Source: Haliscomenobacter sp033763495
GTDB lineage: Bacteria > Bacteroidota > Bacteroidia > Chitinophagales > Saprospiraceae
DNA length: 64,000 nt
Direction: 5' to 3'
Assembly (NCBI RefSeq): GCF_033763495.1
Contig: NZ_JANRKL010000019.1
Span: forward strand, 1 to 64,000
The notes beneath the pieces were generated by a model. The model did not search any database. It was not told the DNA's origin and saw only the letters and a program-made list of their open reading frames with translations. Position numbers and translations under genes: made by a program. Positions 8,301 through 16,075 of the stretch are shown piece by piece (position 1 is the stretch's first letter; every line of letters begins with the position of its first letter).

Positions 8301-9257
8301 TTCCGCTGCTTTAAATTGCTTAAACGCCTCCGTCAACTTGGGCACCACTTCAAAAAGGTCGCCTACCACGCCGTAGTCAGCAGCCTTGAAGAACGGAGCT
8401 TCGGGGTCTTTGTTGATGACCACGATGGTTTTAGAGTTGTTGACCCCGGCAAGGTGCTGGATGGCACCGGAAATGCCGATGGCGATGTAGAGGTTGGGGC
8501 GGATGGCGATTCCGGTTTGGCCCACGTGTTCGTGGTGAGGACGCCAGTGTACGTCGGCAACCGGGCGAGAGCAAGCGGTGGTAGCGCCCAGCACATTGGC
8601 CAGGTCTTCCACGATGCCCCAGTTTTCCGGGCCTTTCATACCTCGACCTGCGGATACGACCAGTTCTGCTTCTGGCAGTGGCACAATGCCTTCGATGCGA
8701 CTGACCGATTTTACCTTTACGCGGCTAGCAGGTACGGCAATCGCGAGGGCTTCAACCGGGGCGGCACTGCCTACTACAGCAGGTTGCAGGGAGTTACCCA
8801 TTACCGACAAGACCTTCACCTCCGATTTGATCTCGTACTCGGCAATGGCTTTGCCAGAGAATACTCCTTTTTTCACTTTGAAACCACCATCAGTTGTTGG
8901 CACGCTATTGACACCGGCTACCGAACCTGCGCTCAGACGTGCGGCCAAACGGCCATGGATCGACTTCCCAGTGGAGGAGTGGCTCAACACGATCACCTTA
9001 GCACCTGCCTGTTGGCTGGCCTCGGCGATAACCTTGGCATAAACCTGGCTGTCAAATTGATCGAGCGCCGCATCAGCAACGTGCAATACCTTGCTCGCAC
9101 CGTACAAACCTAGATCAGCTGCATTGTGGGCCGTACCCAGGGCCAAGGCTATACATTCAGTGCCGAGCACCTGAGCCGTTTTATATCCGTAAGTCACCGC
9201 TTCGAAGGCGGCTTTTTTGAAATTTCCTTTTTGGCTTTCAGCAAATACGAGAACCAT
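8298..9257 (-). CDS. etfA: Electron transfer flavoprotein, alpha subunit
   Basis: 319 residues, normal length. The C-terminal FAD domain has the ETF-alpha signature (GQTGIAIRPNLYIAIGISGA...HLAGV and VVINKDPEAPFFKAADYGVVGDL). Together with the beta subunit it carries electrons from acyl-CoA dehydrogenases to the quinone pool through ETF dehydrogenase. It lies 17 bases downstream of etfB and its stop codon is inside the shared terminator-like repeat. Confidence 0.96.
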   Translation of the reverse strand: MVLVFAESQKGNFKKAAFEAVTYGYKTAQVLGTECIALALGTAHNAADLGLYGASKVLHVADAALDQFDSQVYAKVIAEASQQAGAKVIVLSHSSTGKSIHGRLAARLSAGSVAGVNSVPTTDGGFKVKKGVFSGKAIAEYEIKSEVKVLSVMGNSLQPAVVGSAAPVEALAIAVPASRVKVKSVSRIEGIVPLPEAELVVSAGRGMKGPENWGIVEDLANVLGATTACSRPVADVHWRPHHEHVGQTGIAIRPNLYIAIGISGAIQHLAGVNNSKTIVVINKDPEAPFFKAADYGVVGDLFEVVPKLTEAFKQFKAAE

Positions 9258-9274
9258 CTTTTTATATTTTTAAG

Positions 9275-10018
9275 TTAAATAACTTTCGCTTCCTCATGCA
9301 GGAGTTTCACCAACTCTTCCATGTTTTCGGGGGCAATCATTTTTACTGCCGACTTGGCTGGTGGCAAGGTGTATTGGACCGTTACCGCCTTGTCTTCAAA
9401 AGCAGCGGAAGCCACTACTTTCAAGGCTTTGGATTTGGCCATCATGATGCCTTTCATGTTGGGAATGCGCTGTTCAGCCAGGCCTTTGGCAGCACTCAGC
9501 ACAAAAGGAATGTCCACTTCTACTTCTTCTACTCCACCTTCGATGTCGCGCTGGATCGTTGCCGTTTTGCCATCGCTGGTGTCCAGTTTGCTGGCGTAAG
9601 ACACGAAGGGCAAATCCAGGTATTCCGCAATCATGGCACCAATTTCGGAGCCATTGTAATCGATGGTTTCTTTGCCCACCAGAATCAGGTCGTAATTTTC
9701 CGCACGGGCATATTCCGCAATTTGGAAAGCTACATTCAGGGCGCTGGGTGGGTTCATGTCGATGCGTACGGCATCGTCGGCACCAATGGCCAAACCCTTG
9801 CGGATGACCTGGTCATTGTCGGCAGGGCCAACGTTGATCAGGGTAACGGTTCCACCCAGGGCTTCCTTCAGTTCAAGTGCACGTACCAGGGCATACCACT
9901 CATCGTAGGGGTTCATGATGTACTGTACCCCATTGCTGTCCAGCTCAGTGTTGCTGGCGTTAAAAGCGATTTTGGTGGTGGTGTCGGGCGTTTTGCTCAC
10001 GCAGACCAGTATTTTCAT
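9275..10018 (-). CDS. etfB: Electron transfer flavoprotein, beta subunit
   Basis: 247 residues, normal length. Typical ETF-beta start (MKILVCVSKTPDTT), the MNPYDEWALVRALELKE-type helix, the nucleotide region LILVGKETIDYNGSEIGAMIAEYL and the signature LSAAKGLAEQRIPNMKGIMMAKSK. Forms the heterodimer with EtfA in fatty-acid beta-oxidation and related pathways. First gene of the etfBA operon; a TATCTTTG promoter element lies about 45 bases upstream. Confidence 0.96.
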   Translation of the reverse strand: MKILVCVSKTPDTTTKIAFNASNTELDSNGVQYIMNPYDEWYALVRALELKEALGGTVTLINVGPADNDQVIRKGLAIGADDAVRIDMNPPSALNVAFQIAEYARAENYDLILVGKETIDYNGSEIGAMIAEYLDLPFVSYASKLDTSDGKTATIQRDIEGGVEEVEVDIPFVLSAAKGLAEQRIPNMKGIMMAKSKALKVVASAAFEDKAVTVQYTLPPAKSAVKMIAPENMEELVKLLHEEAKVI

Positions 10019-10063
10019 CGAATACGTATTTTTGGCAAAAATGAAGTTTTATTTTAGCTTTGG

Positions 10064-10095
10064 CAAAGATATGGATTTCGATAGCAAAGCCGAAA
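10064..10095 (-). promoter_or_regulatory. Bacteroidota-type promoter for etfBA
   Basis: On the minus strand TATCTTTG (10064-10071) is an exact match to the TAnnTTTG -7 element of Bacteroidota. A TTTC at 10092-10095 lies 20 bases upstream, near the -33 position. The distance to the etfB start is about 45 bases. Assigned from sequence pattern alone. Confidence 0.55.
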
Positions 10096-10097
10096 CT

Positions 10098-10121
10098 AAT
10101 TTAGCGAAAATTCGCTAAATT
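10098..10121. promoter_or_regulatory. Perfect palindrome in a divergent promoter region
   Basis: AATTTAGCGAA (10098-10108) and TTCGCTAAATT (10111-10121) are exact inverted repeats separated by two bases. It lies between divergent etfBA and the TPR gene at 10179, next to the etfBA promoter element. Could be an operator for an unknown dimeric repressor; it could also form a hairpin. Confidence 0.45.
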
Positions 10122-10178
10122 CTCTTTTGTAACTTTTTTAAGGGGCAAAAAGTTCACCCTAATAACAAATCAGTGTTT

Positions 10179-10502
10179 ATGTCCAGTAATCGTTTACTTC
10201 AACTGTTGGAAATGCAGGAGTCCGATCCGGCAGATACTTTTGTACTGTTTGCGTTGGCCAAAGAGTACGAAGGACTGGAAGATGACTCCGAGGCATTGCA
10301 CTACTACCAGCAATTGCTGGAGAAAGACCCTCAATATGTTGGTGCTTTTTATCACCTCGCCAAGTTGTACGAGCGGCAGGAAGCCTTGTTGGAAGCGGTT
10401 TCGACCTATGAAAAAGGCATCGCAGTGGCCAAAGCTGTCAGTGATCAACATGCCTTGGCGGAATTGCAGTCGGCGAAGTTGAATTTGGAATTGGAACTTT
10501 GA
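10179..10502 (+). CDS. Small TPR protein
   Basis: 107 residues. I use the ATG at 10179 (MSSNRLLQLLEMQ) rather than the GTG six bases earlier. Two and a half tetratricopeptide repeats are visible: ADTFVLFALAKEYEGLEDDS, EALHYYQQLLEKDPQYVGAFYHLAKLYERQEALLEA and VSTYEKGIAVAKAV. Such small soluble TPR proteins act as scaffolds. Its partner is not evident. Its stop codon touches the inverted repeat shared with convergent mcrC. Confidence 0.85.
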   Translation: MSSNRLLQLLEMQESDPADTFVLFALAKEYEGLEDDSEALHYYQQLLEKDPQYVGAFYHLAKLYERQEALLEAVSTYEKGIAVAKAVSDQHALAELQSAKLNLELEL

Positions 10503-10605
10503 TTTTTTGAACCACCTTAGAAACCTCAGGCACCTGAGGCAGACTCAAGAAGAATAAGCCTGAGGTTTTCTTAAGTGTCTGAGGATTCTAAGGTGGTTCA
10601 AAAAA
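10503..10605. repeat. Nested inverted repeat between convergent genes (family 2)
   Basis: A 20-base perfect outer arm at 10503-10522 (containing GAACCACCTTAG) pairs with 10586-10605. Inside are CCTCAGG/CCTGAGG words that can pair in more than one way. The left arm begins directly after one stop codon and the right arm contains the mcrC stop (10598-10600). Related words (ACCACCT..AGAAACC, CTCAGG) recur in the element at 26540-26647. Acts plausibly as a bidirectional terminator. Confidence 0.8.
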
Positions 10606-11632
10606 TAAGCCCCCACAACTCCTCGTGAATCTCCCTCCAGTGCGCATTCAAATTCACACTGCGAATTAAAATATCGTGGGCTCCAAAACGGTAGTCAAGC
10701 CTGATTGGCTGATCCGTTTGTGGGTAAATGAGCATTCCCGTAGCCACACGCGAACGTTCGTCGCGTTGCTCCTGATTGAGCAAATAGCTGTACAATTGGT
10801 AGAGGTTGCTGGAAAAAAGTTTGTCCACTTCAAAGCGGCTTCCACCCAGCGGCTGCCGATAATATTTTGCGTCGATGATGATTTTTCGATTTGCACTTTC
10901 CAGCGTGACATCCGTTTCCATAATGGGCAGGTAATTCAAATGTTGCGGATCCTGAGGGGCTTCCCACTGCCAGCGAATTTGCTCGCGTCGCACCCAATAT
11001 TCCTGTTGTTCTTTTTGGTAAAAACGAAAGAGGAAAGATTCAAACACCCGGTTCATCTTGCGGTCGTCACGACGAAAATCGACAAATTTGAACTGGCCTA
11101 CCGTTTCCGTTGGCAGCAGATTTTCGGCCACGATGCGGCAAATGTGCAGCAGGAAATGGTACAAACGTTGATCGCGTCGCAGCTGCACCTGTTGAAAAGC
11201 ACGAGGCGTCAGGGTGATGCGCTTCAAGGGTGGAAACATCCGCTGCAATTGTTGCAACTCGGCTTTGAGGCCTTTATCTACTGAGGGCGTTTGTAACAAA
11301 TGTTGTACCGTCGCTGCCAGAATTTGATTGGCGGGGGTATCGGCGCTGTATTCATCAAATTCGCAAATGCTGCGCCGGTGCCAGAGTTGTTGGGTTTTTA
11401 GGGTGGCGCTCAAGTTTAGTTTCCCTTTGATGCCCTCTACCACCTGTTCGAGCTCTTGATAATCGTGATCCAGCCCCCGCTTGAACAATACCCTCAGGCC
11501 ATTGATCAACACCTTGGCAAACAAATCGGGCAGGTTTTTGAATTGCTCAATTTGGATATTGACCCGTTCGGCTTCATCCAGGGTATTCCAGGCATAACAG
11601 AGCAGATAATACAAGTTTTGAATGGGGATCAT
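10598..11632 (-). CDS. mcrC: McrC, nuclease subunit of a McrBC-type restriction system
   Basis: 344 residues. Starts with the McrC signature IPIQNLYYLLCYAWN. The PD-(D/E)XK nuclease core is visible near residues 250-275 as IMETDVTLES followed by KIIIDAKYYR, with the conserved D and D-x-K. McrC associates with the McrB GTPase and cuts DNA that carries modified cytosines. mcrB is immediately upstream and the two reading frames overlap by four bases (11629-11632). This is a compact two-gene modification-dependent restriction module. Confidence 0.9.
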   Translation of the reverse strand: MIPIQNLYYLLCYAWNTLDEAERVNIQIEQFKNLPDLFAKVLINGLRVLFKRGLDHDYQELEQVVEGIKGKLNLSATLKTQQLWHRRSICEFDEYSADTPANQILAATVQHLLQTPSVDKGLKAELQQLQRMFPPLKRITLTPRAFQQVQLRRDQRLYHFLLHICRIVAENLLPTETVGQFKFVDFRRDDRKMNRVFESFLFRFYQKEQQEYWVRREQIRWQWEAPQDPQHLNYLPIMETDVTLESANRKIIIDAKYYRQPLGGSRFEVDKLFSSNLYQLYSYLLNQEQRDERSRVATGMLIYPQTDQPIRLDYRFGAHDILIRSVNLNAHWREIHEELWGLIF

Positions 11633-13350
11633 GGCCGGGCAATTTCCAGGTTTTGGAAAACTTTATCCACCCGCTCCGGTTGATCAAACCACATTTCCTC
11701 CAGCATGGGCCGAATCTCATAGCGCAACAAATCCTGATACCACTGCCATTCATCCAGGGCCGGATTGTAAGTACAAAAATAGCTGTGCCCCAGGCGAAAA
11801 TCCTTGCCAAGGTTGGGGTCACGGGCAATTTCTTCGTTTAGTCGCGGGATTTGTTGGGCAATAAACTGGGCCAGCGTTGCCGAAATCCCCTGTTTTTGCA
11901 AATGATCTACAAAACTTTGATCATAACAAGGTTCGATATCGATGAAGGCAAAACGCCGCCGCAATGCATAGTCGATGATCGCCAGCGAACGGTCGGCGGT
12001 GTTCATGGTGCCGATCAGGTACAAATTGGGGGGTACAAAAAAATCGGGATCGGTGGCCTGGCTGTAGGTGAGGCGTACGGCGTAGGTTTCGGCGCGTTTA
12101 TCGGCTTCGATCAACTGGAGTAGCTCACCCAAAATTTTACTCAGGTTGCCGCGATTGATTTCATCAATGATCAAAAAATAGGCTTTGTCTGGATGTTCAT
12201 GTGCCACTTGACACAATTGGTAAAAGACCCCGTTGCGCAATTCAAAGCCACCGTTTGGGGCAGGCCGCAAACCTTGCACAAAATCCTCGTAGCTATAAGA
12301 TTGGTGAAATTGAAGCCGCTGAATTTGCGCACTGTTTTTAAAACCCATCAATCCATAGGCCAGTTTGGTGGCCAAGAAGGTTTTACCCACTCCCGGTGGC
12401 CCTTGCAAAATGACGTTGCGTTTGCGCTTCAACAAATGCATCAGACGCACAAATTGCTCGGTGGGGATAAAGGGGCGATCAGGGTCGTCCTCGTAGCGAT
12501 AGCGGGGGGCAAAAATGGGCTCTTCGGGCTCGCGCACTACCGCCGAGGTAGAATCTTCAAGGTTTGAATAAGTTACAGCGCTTTTACCCTTTGGTTGATC
12601 AAGCGCCAGCTTCAATATTTTATCATTTAACTCAAGGACTTCGGTTTTTATTTTTTCAAAAGTAGCCTTGATTTCGGCATAGGATTGCACGACCCAAAGC
12701 TGGTTTTCTACCATTTTATCCAGGCTCAGTTTTGCAGGAGCCATTTTGCCCGCGGTGCTGATCTGGCCGATTTTTAACAAAAACTGATTGGATTTTAGGT
12801 GCCCTTGGGGGATATCCAGGTGGATACTCACACTAGCCGTACTACTTCCAAATGGGGAACTGGAGCGAAAATCACCAATTTTAACGGCGTACTTTTTTAA
12901 ATGCAAATCAGCAATAAGCTGTTCACCAATTCTTTCAAGAAAGGCCCGGGTTTTCTTTTGAACCTCACCTTCAAAAAGCAAGGGCAAAAAGATACTGAAC
13001 GGCTTTTGGTAACCTTGAAAAGGATCGCGATTTCCCAAGGGATAAACGTCGAGTTGGTCCAGGGTATCTGCGTCCAGGTGTGCAAAGTAGCTGCGGTTTT
13101 TTTGCCGAATGCGTTGTTTGATTTCTTCAACTTTCGCGGCATCAATTTTTTGCTGTTCCGCCAGTTGTCGCAAGCATTCCATGCGCAAAAGCTGGATGGG
13201 TTGGAAAGACAGCTGCTGGTATTTCTTGAGTAAATTTTGTACTACTAGCTGATCCAGCTGCCCCAGGTGTGCATACAATTGCGCTGGATCTTCGGAGAAT
13301 TGATGGTATTGTTGAGCGAGTTGTTGAAGGTATTCAAATTCGGCCTGCAT
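11629..13350 (-). CDS. mcrB: McrB, GTPase subunit of a McrBC-type restriction system
   Basis: 573 residues from the ATG at 13350 (MQAEFEYLQQL); a frame open further upstream gives an unconvincing hydrophobic leader. The N-terminal half (about 110-250) looks like an MrcB-type DNA-binding domain. The AAA+ GTPase half has Walker A LQGPPGVGKTFLATKL, the insert FHQSYSYEDFVQGLRP, Walker B YFLIIDEINRGNLSKI, the McrB signature IGTMNTADRSLAIID and the arginine region ALRRRF. It forms rings that translocate DNA and activate McrC. First gene of the mcrBC pair. Confidence 0.93.
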   Translation of the reverse strand: MQAEFEYLQQLAQQYHQFSEDPAQLYAHLGQLDQLVVQNLLKKYQQLSFQPIQLLRMECLRQLAEQQKIDAAKVEEIKQRIRQKNRSYFAHLDADTLDQLDVYPLGNRDPFQGYQKPFSIFLPLLFEGEVQKKTRAFLERIGEQLIADLHLKKYAVKIGDFRSSSPFGSSTASVSIHLDIPQGHLKSNQFLLKIGQISTAGKMAPAKLSLDKMVENQLWVVQSYAEIKATFEKIKTEVLELNDKILKLALDQPKGKSAVTYSNLEDSTSAVVREPEEPIFAPRYRYEDDPDRPFIPTEQFVRLMHLLKRKRNVILQGPPGVGKTFLATKLAYGLMGFKNSAQIQRLQFHQSYSYEDFVQGLRPAPNGGFELRNGVFYQLCQVAHEHPDKAYFLIIDEINRGNLSKILGELLQLIEADKRAETYAVRLTYSQATDPDFFVPPNLYLIGTMNTADRSLAIIDYALRRRFAFIDIEPCYDQSFVDHLQKQGISATLAQFIAQQIPRLNEEIARDPNLGKDFRLGHSYFCTYNPALDEWQWYQDLLRYEIRPMLEEMWFDQPERVDKVFQNLEIARP

Positions 13351-13502
13351 GATTCTTCTGTGTAGTGGGAAAGGTAAATAAAAATGGGTTAAAATAAAAA
13401 GAGCCACCGAAATTGCTTCGGCGGCCCATATACATTCAAGCTCAATATGTGTCGAATTGGATAAACTGGGGATCCTGTTTTAAGTTGGTTTTTGGGGTGA
13501 TT

Positions 13503-13537
13503 ACGTTTACTAAACTTCAAAAGTTTAGTAAACGTAG
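13503..13537. terminator. Perfect AT-rich hairpin
   Basis: TACGTTTACTAAACTT (13503-13518) pairs perfectly with AAGTTTAGTAAACGTA (13522-13537) around a three-base loop. It lies between the start of mcrB and the end of the lipoprotein gene at 13561. Read on the minus strand it follows that gene by 24 bases, so it is probably its terminator; an operator for mcrB is possible. Confidence 0.5.
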
Positions 13538-13560
13538 ATCCTCACCATTATTCGCATTCC

Positions 13561-14724
13561 TTATTTGCAATTGGCCAATAACTTCCGCAAATCTTCCTTG
13601 TCTTTCAGCACTACCGTTCTGCCATTTTTGGTTTTCACCCGGTAGGGGAAGACAAATTCTGGACGATCAGTAGACAATGGGTTGTTTTTCACCCAACGCT
13701 CGATCAAATCACGGAAAGCGTCAGCAGAGCGGATTTCTACCACCACACCACTAGGCAGTTTTACTTTGGCCGGGAAAATAACGTCAAAGCAAGGAGTGGG
13801 ATCAATGCCACATTTGGCATTGGCTTTACGCAGGTCTTCAGGCGTTGCAATCACTGCTTGGGTACTGTCGCGATAAACAATGCTAAAAGGAATTTTTACA
13901 ATCGTTACGCCACTAGCTGCAGGGTGTGCCCTGCGCCAAGCCAGTGTTTGTTTGGCAAAATCTTCGGCATCTTTTGCTACTGCCGTGCTACCATCAGGAT
14001 GCTGAATGGTGTCCGGGAAAACGATGCGGAAACATGGGCGAGGATCTGGGCCTGGACGATCAGGACCTGGGCGATCGGGGCCAGGCTTACATTCCGCCAG
14101 AATTTTCCGCAAATCTTCCACACCATTCAACGTAACCTTGGTACCATCTCCTTTTTCGATTTCATAAGGGAAGATGATTTCAGGATGTTTGTCTGGATCT
14201 GGGTTGTTTTCACGCCATCTTTTCAACAGGGTTGCGAATTCCTCAGGATTGTTAATGGTTACAATGTTGCCATTGGGCATTTTTACCTTCACTGGGAAAA
14301 TCACTTTGTAACAAACGCTCGGTTTGGGACGATCTGGTAAACAAGATTCAATCAGTTTCTTCAGCTCTTCTGGGCTGTTAAGTGTAGTGTTTGAACCATC
14401 AGCAAGGGTTACATCAATTGGGAAAATGATTTTGGGACGGCCATTTACGCTTGCGTTTTTCCAACGCTCGATGAAGTGTTTGTGTTCGCGTTCGCCCTTG
14501 ATTTCCAGGGTGTCACCATTGGGCAATTCCACACTAATGGGGAACACGAATTCAAAACAACAACGGGTGGTGTCACGAGGACCGCGTGGGCCCTGACCAA
14601 GTAATGGATCACCAAGGGTGAAGTTGTCTTCACTCACAACAAGGTCATCTTTCTGGCAGGCAGTGAACAGCATGGCGGCTAAAAGGGCAAACACCGTGCT
14701 GATTTTCAAAATGGACTTTAACAT
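13561..14724 (-). CDS. Lipoprotein of eight ~40-residue repeats
   Basis: 387 residues. A lipoprotein signal ends in LFTAC (lipobox, Cys about 23). The mature protein is made of four tandem units of about 80 residues, each of two similar halves: half A has CxxxxFPxxVxLPNGxxxxI...ERW, half B has xIIFPxxVxxxDGxxxxLxxxEDLRKLLxxC. Units are joined by proline-rich linkers, one of them GPDRPGPDRPGPD. The paired cysteines at repeat ends may form disulfides. No enzyme motif. Surface lipoproteins of this style occur in Bacteroidota without known function. It is divergent from an ECF sigma factor gene 181 bases away. Confidence 0.85.
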   Translation of the reverse strand: MLKSILKISTVFALLAAMLFTACQKDDLVVSEDNFTLGDPLLGQGPRGPRDTTRCCFEFVFPISVELPNGDTLEIKGEREHKHFIERWKNASVNGRPKIIFPIDVTLADGSNTTLNSPEELKKLIESCLPDRPKPSVCYKVIFPVKVKMPNGNIVTINNPEEFATLLKRWRENNPDPDKHPEIIFPYEIEKGDGTKVTLNGVEDLRKILAECKPGPDRPGPDRPGPDPRPCFRIVFPDTIQHPDGSTAVAKDAEDFAKQTLAWRRAHPAASGVTIVKIPFSIVYRDSTQAVIATPEDLRKANAKCGIDPTPCFDVIFPAKVKLPSGVVVEIRSADAFRDLIERWVKNNPLSTDRPEFVFPYRVKTKNGRTVVLKDKEDLRKLLANCK

Positions 14725-14905
14725 GGTTTTTGAAATTTTTGGGTTAAGAATGCTTAGAATACCTTAGTAAGCCGAGGTTTTTTATCTTGTACTCAGTTTT
14801 TTGAAAAAAAATTTGAAAAATTGTGGGCTGAACAAAAGTTAAGATTTTTAAATGCGTTTGTTTTTCAATTTTCACCAGGATTCGTCCTGTTCAATTTTTT
14901 TCTAG

Positions 14906-15484
14906 ATGTCGGATTTAGAGCGTTGGCAAGCATTAAAAGATGGTGATAAACAGGCCTTGGAACACATTTACCGCGACCATGCTGCGGTACTGTTTAAATA
15001 TGGCCGCAAGTTTATGCCGGATGCTCAGTTGGTCGAAGACTGCATTCAGGATTTATTTATTGAACTGTGGGATGCTCGTCAGCGGATTTCAGCCACCGAT
15101 TCTATTCGCAAGTACTTATTCGTTTCCCTCCGCCGCAAAATTGTCAAAACCCTGGATCGGCAAGTGAAAAAAATTGCCTCCGAAGAACCCGAAGAGCGCC
15201 ATTTTCAGGCTGATTTTGGGATCGATCAATTGTTGATTCAACATGAAATGGATGCTGAACGCGAGTCCAAACTGAAAGCAGCCATGGCTGCCCTTAGCGA
15301 ACGCCAACGTGAAGTGTTGTACCTGAAATATTTTGCCGATATGGATTACAACCAGATTGGCGAGATCATGGAATTGAACTATCAATCTGCCCGAAATTTG
15401 TCGCATAGAGCCCTCGAATCGCTGCGGCAAATCCTTTTGGTGATTTTTATTGTCTGGTTGTGTAATTTTTTTGGCTTGATCTGA
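14906..15484 (+). CDS. ECF sigma-70 factor with hydrophobic C-terminal tail
   Basis: 192 residues. Region 2 is LFKYGRKFMPDAQLVEDCIQDLFIELWDAR and region 4 is LSERQREVLYLKYFADMDYNQIGEIMELN...RALESLRQIL. It directs RNA polymerase to its own promoters and is normally held by a FecR-type anti-sigma factor, here encoded two genes downstream (16076). After region 4 the protein ends in ILLVIFIVWLCNFFGLI, which reads as a membrane segment and is not part of the core ECF fold; it may anchor the factor to the membrane. A metalloprotease-like lipoprotein gene separates it from fecR. Confidence 0.92.
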   Translation: MSDLERWQALKDGDKQALEHIYRDHAAVLFKYGRKFMPDAQLVEDCIQDLFIELWDARQRISATDSIRKYLFVSLRRKIVKTLDRQVKKIASEEPEERHFQADFGIDQLLIQHEMDAERESKLKAAMAALSERQREVLYLKYFADMDYNQIGEIMELNYQSARNLSHRALESLRQILLVIFIVWLCNFFGLI

Positions 15485-15530
15485 GTACATAAATGAAATT
15501 GCTGGCTTATCCCAGTAAAATGGAGAATCA

Positions 15531-15980
15531 ATGCACAAGCTCATCATATGGTCATTGTTATTGACTGCAATTTTTTCTTGTACCAAAGATGAAACTTTTA
15601 TAGTGGATTCTGCGCTACAACCCCTTTTTGATGATTTTGCTACTGAAGCCCAAGCACGAGGACTAAGCCTGAACATGACCCAGTATAGTGGGATTTTTAT
15701 GGAACTGGAAGAAGCCAATGTGGCAGCCAAATGTCAAACGATCTCCAACGGCACCAAAAGAGTGGTCGTTGATCAAAGCTTTTGGAATTCGGCCAGTGCC
15801 CTACAACGAGAAATGGTGGTTTTTCACGAATTGGGACATTGTGTGCTCAATCGTGCCCACCTAGATGACGCCCGTACCGATGGCGCTTGTGTCAGTATGA
15901 TGCAGAGTGGACTCGGTCTTTGCAAAATGAGTTATACGAACCAGACAAGAAGTGCTTATTTAGATGAGTTGTTCAAATAA
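15531..15980 (+). CDS. Metalloprotease-like lipoprotein
   Basis: 149 residues. Lipoprotein signal with lipobox IFSC (Cys about 17). A zinc-protease motif HELGHCVLNRAH (HExxHxxxxxxH) lies in the last third, preceded by a hydrophobic strand (EMVVF). Small for a protease; the fold outside the motif is not recognised. It lies between the sigma factor and FecR genes, so it could cleave a component of the signalling chain or simply ride in the operon; there is no direct evidence. Confidence 0.75.
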   Translation: MHKLIIWSLLLTAIFSCTKDETFIVDSALQPLFDDFATEAQARGLSLNMTQYSGIFMELEEANVAAKCQTISNGTKRVVVDQSFWNSASALQREMVVFHELGHCVLNRAHLDDARTDGACVSMMQSGLGLCKMSYTNQTRSAYLDELFK

Positions 15981-15981
15981 T

Positions 15982-16061
15982 GTTTTATCAATCGCAGCGG
16001 CACCATCCGGTCGCTGAGCGAAGCCGAAGCGCCGGATGGCGCCGTTGCGATCGATAAAACG
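15982..16061. repeat. Inverted repeat before fecR (family 3)
   Basis: Arms 15982-16012 and 16030-16061 pair with a few mismatches (TTTTATCAATCGCAGCGGC against GCCGTTGCGATCGATAAAA). The centre contains GCTGAGCGAAGCCGAAGC, close to words in the element at 17077-17173 on the other side of fecR. Confidence 0.75.
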
Positions 16062-16075
16062 CAAACCCTGAATAT

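Noticed and set aside
13351..13407. Longer McrB starting at 13407
   Set aside because: The added leader is hydrophobic and would resemble a signal, which does not suit a cytoplasmic DNA enzyme.
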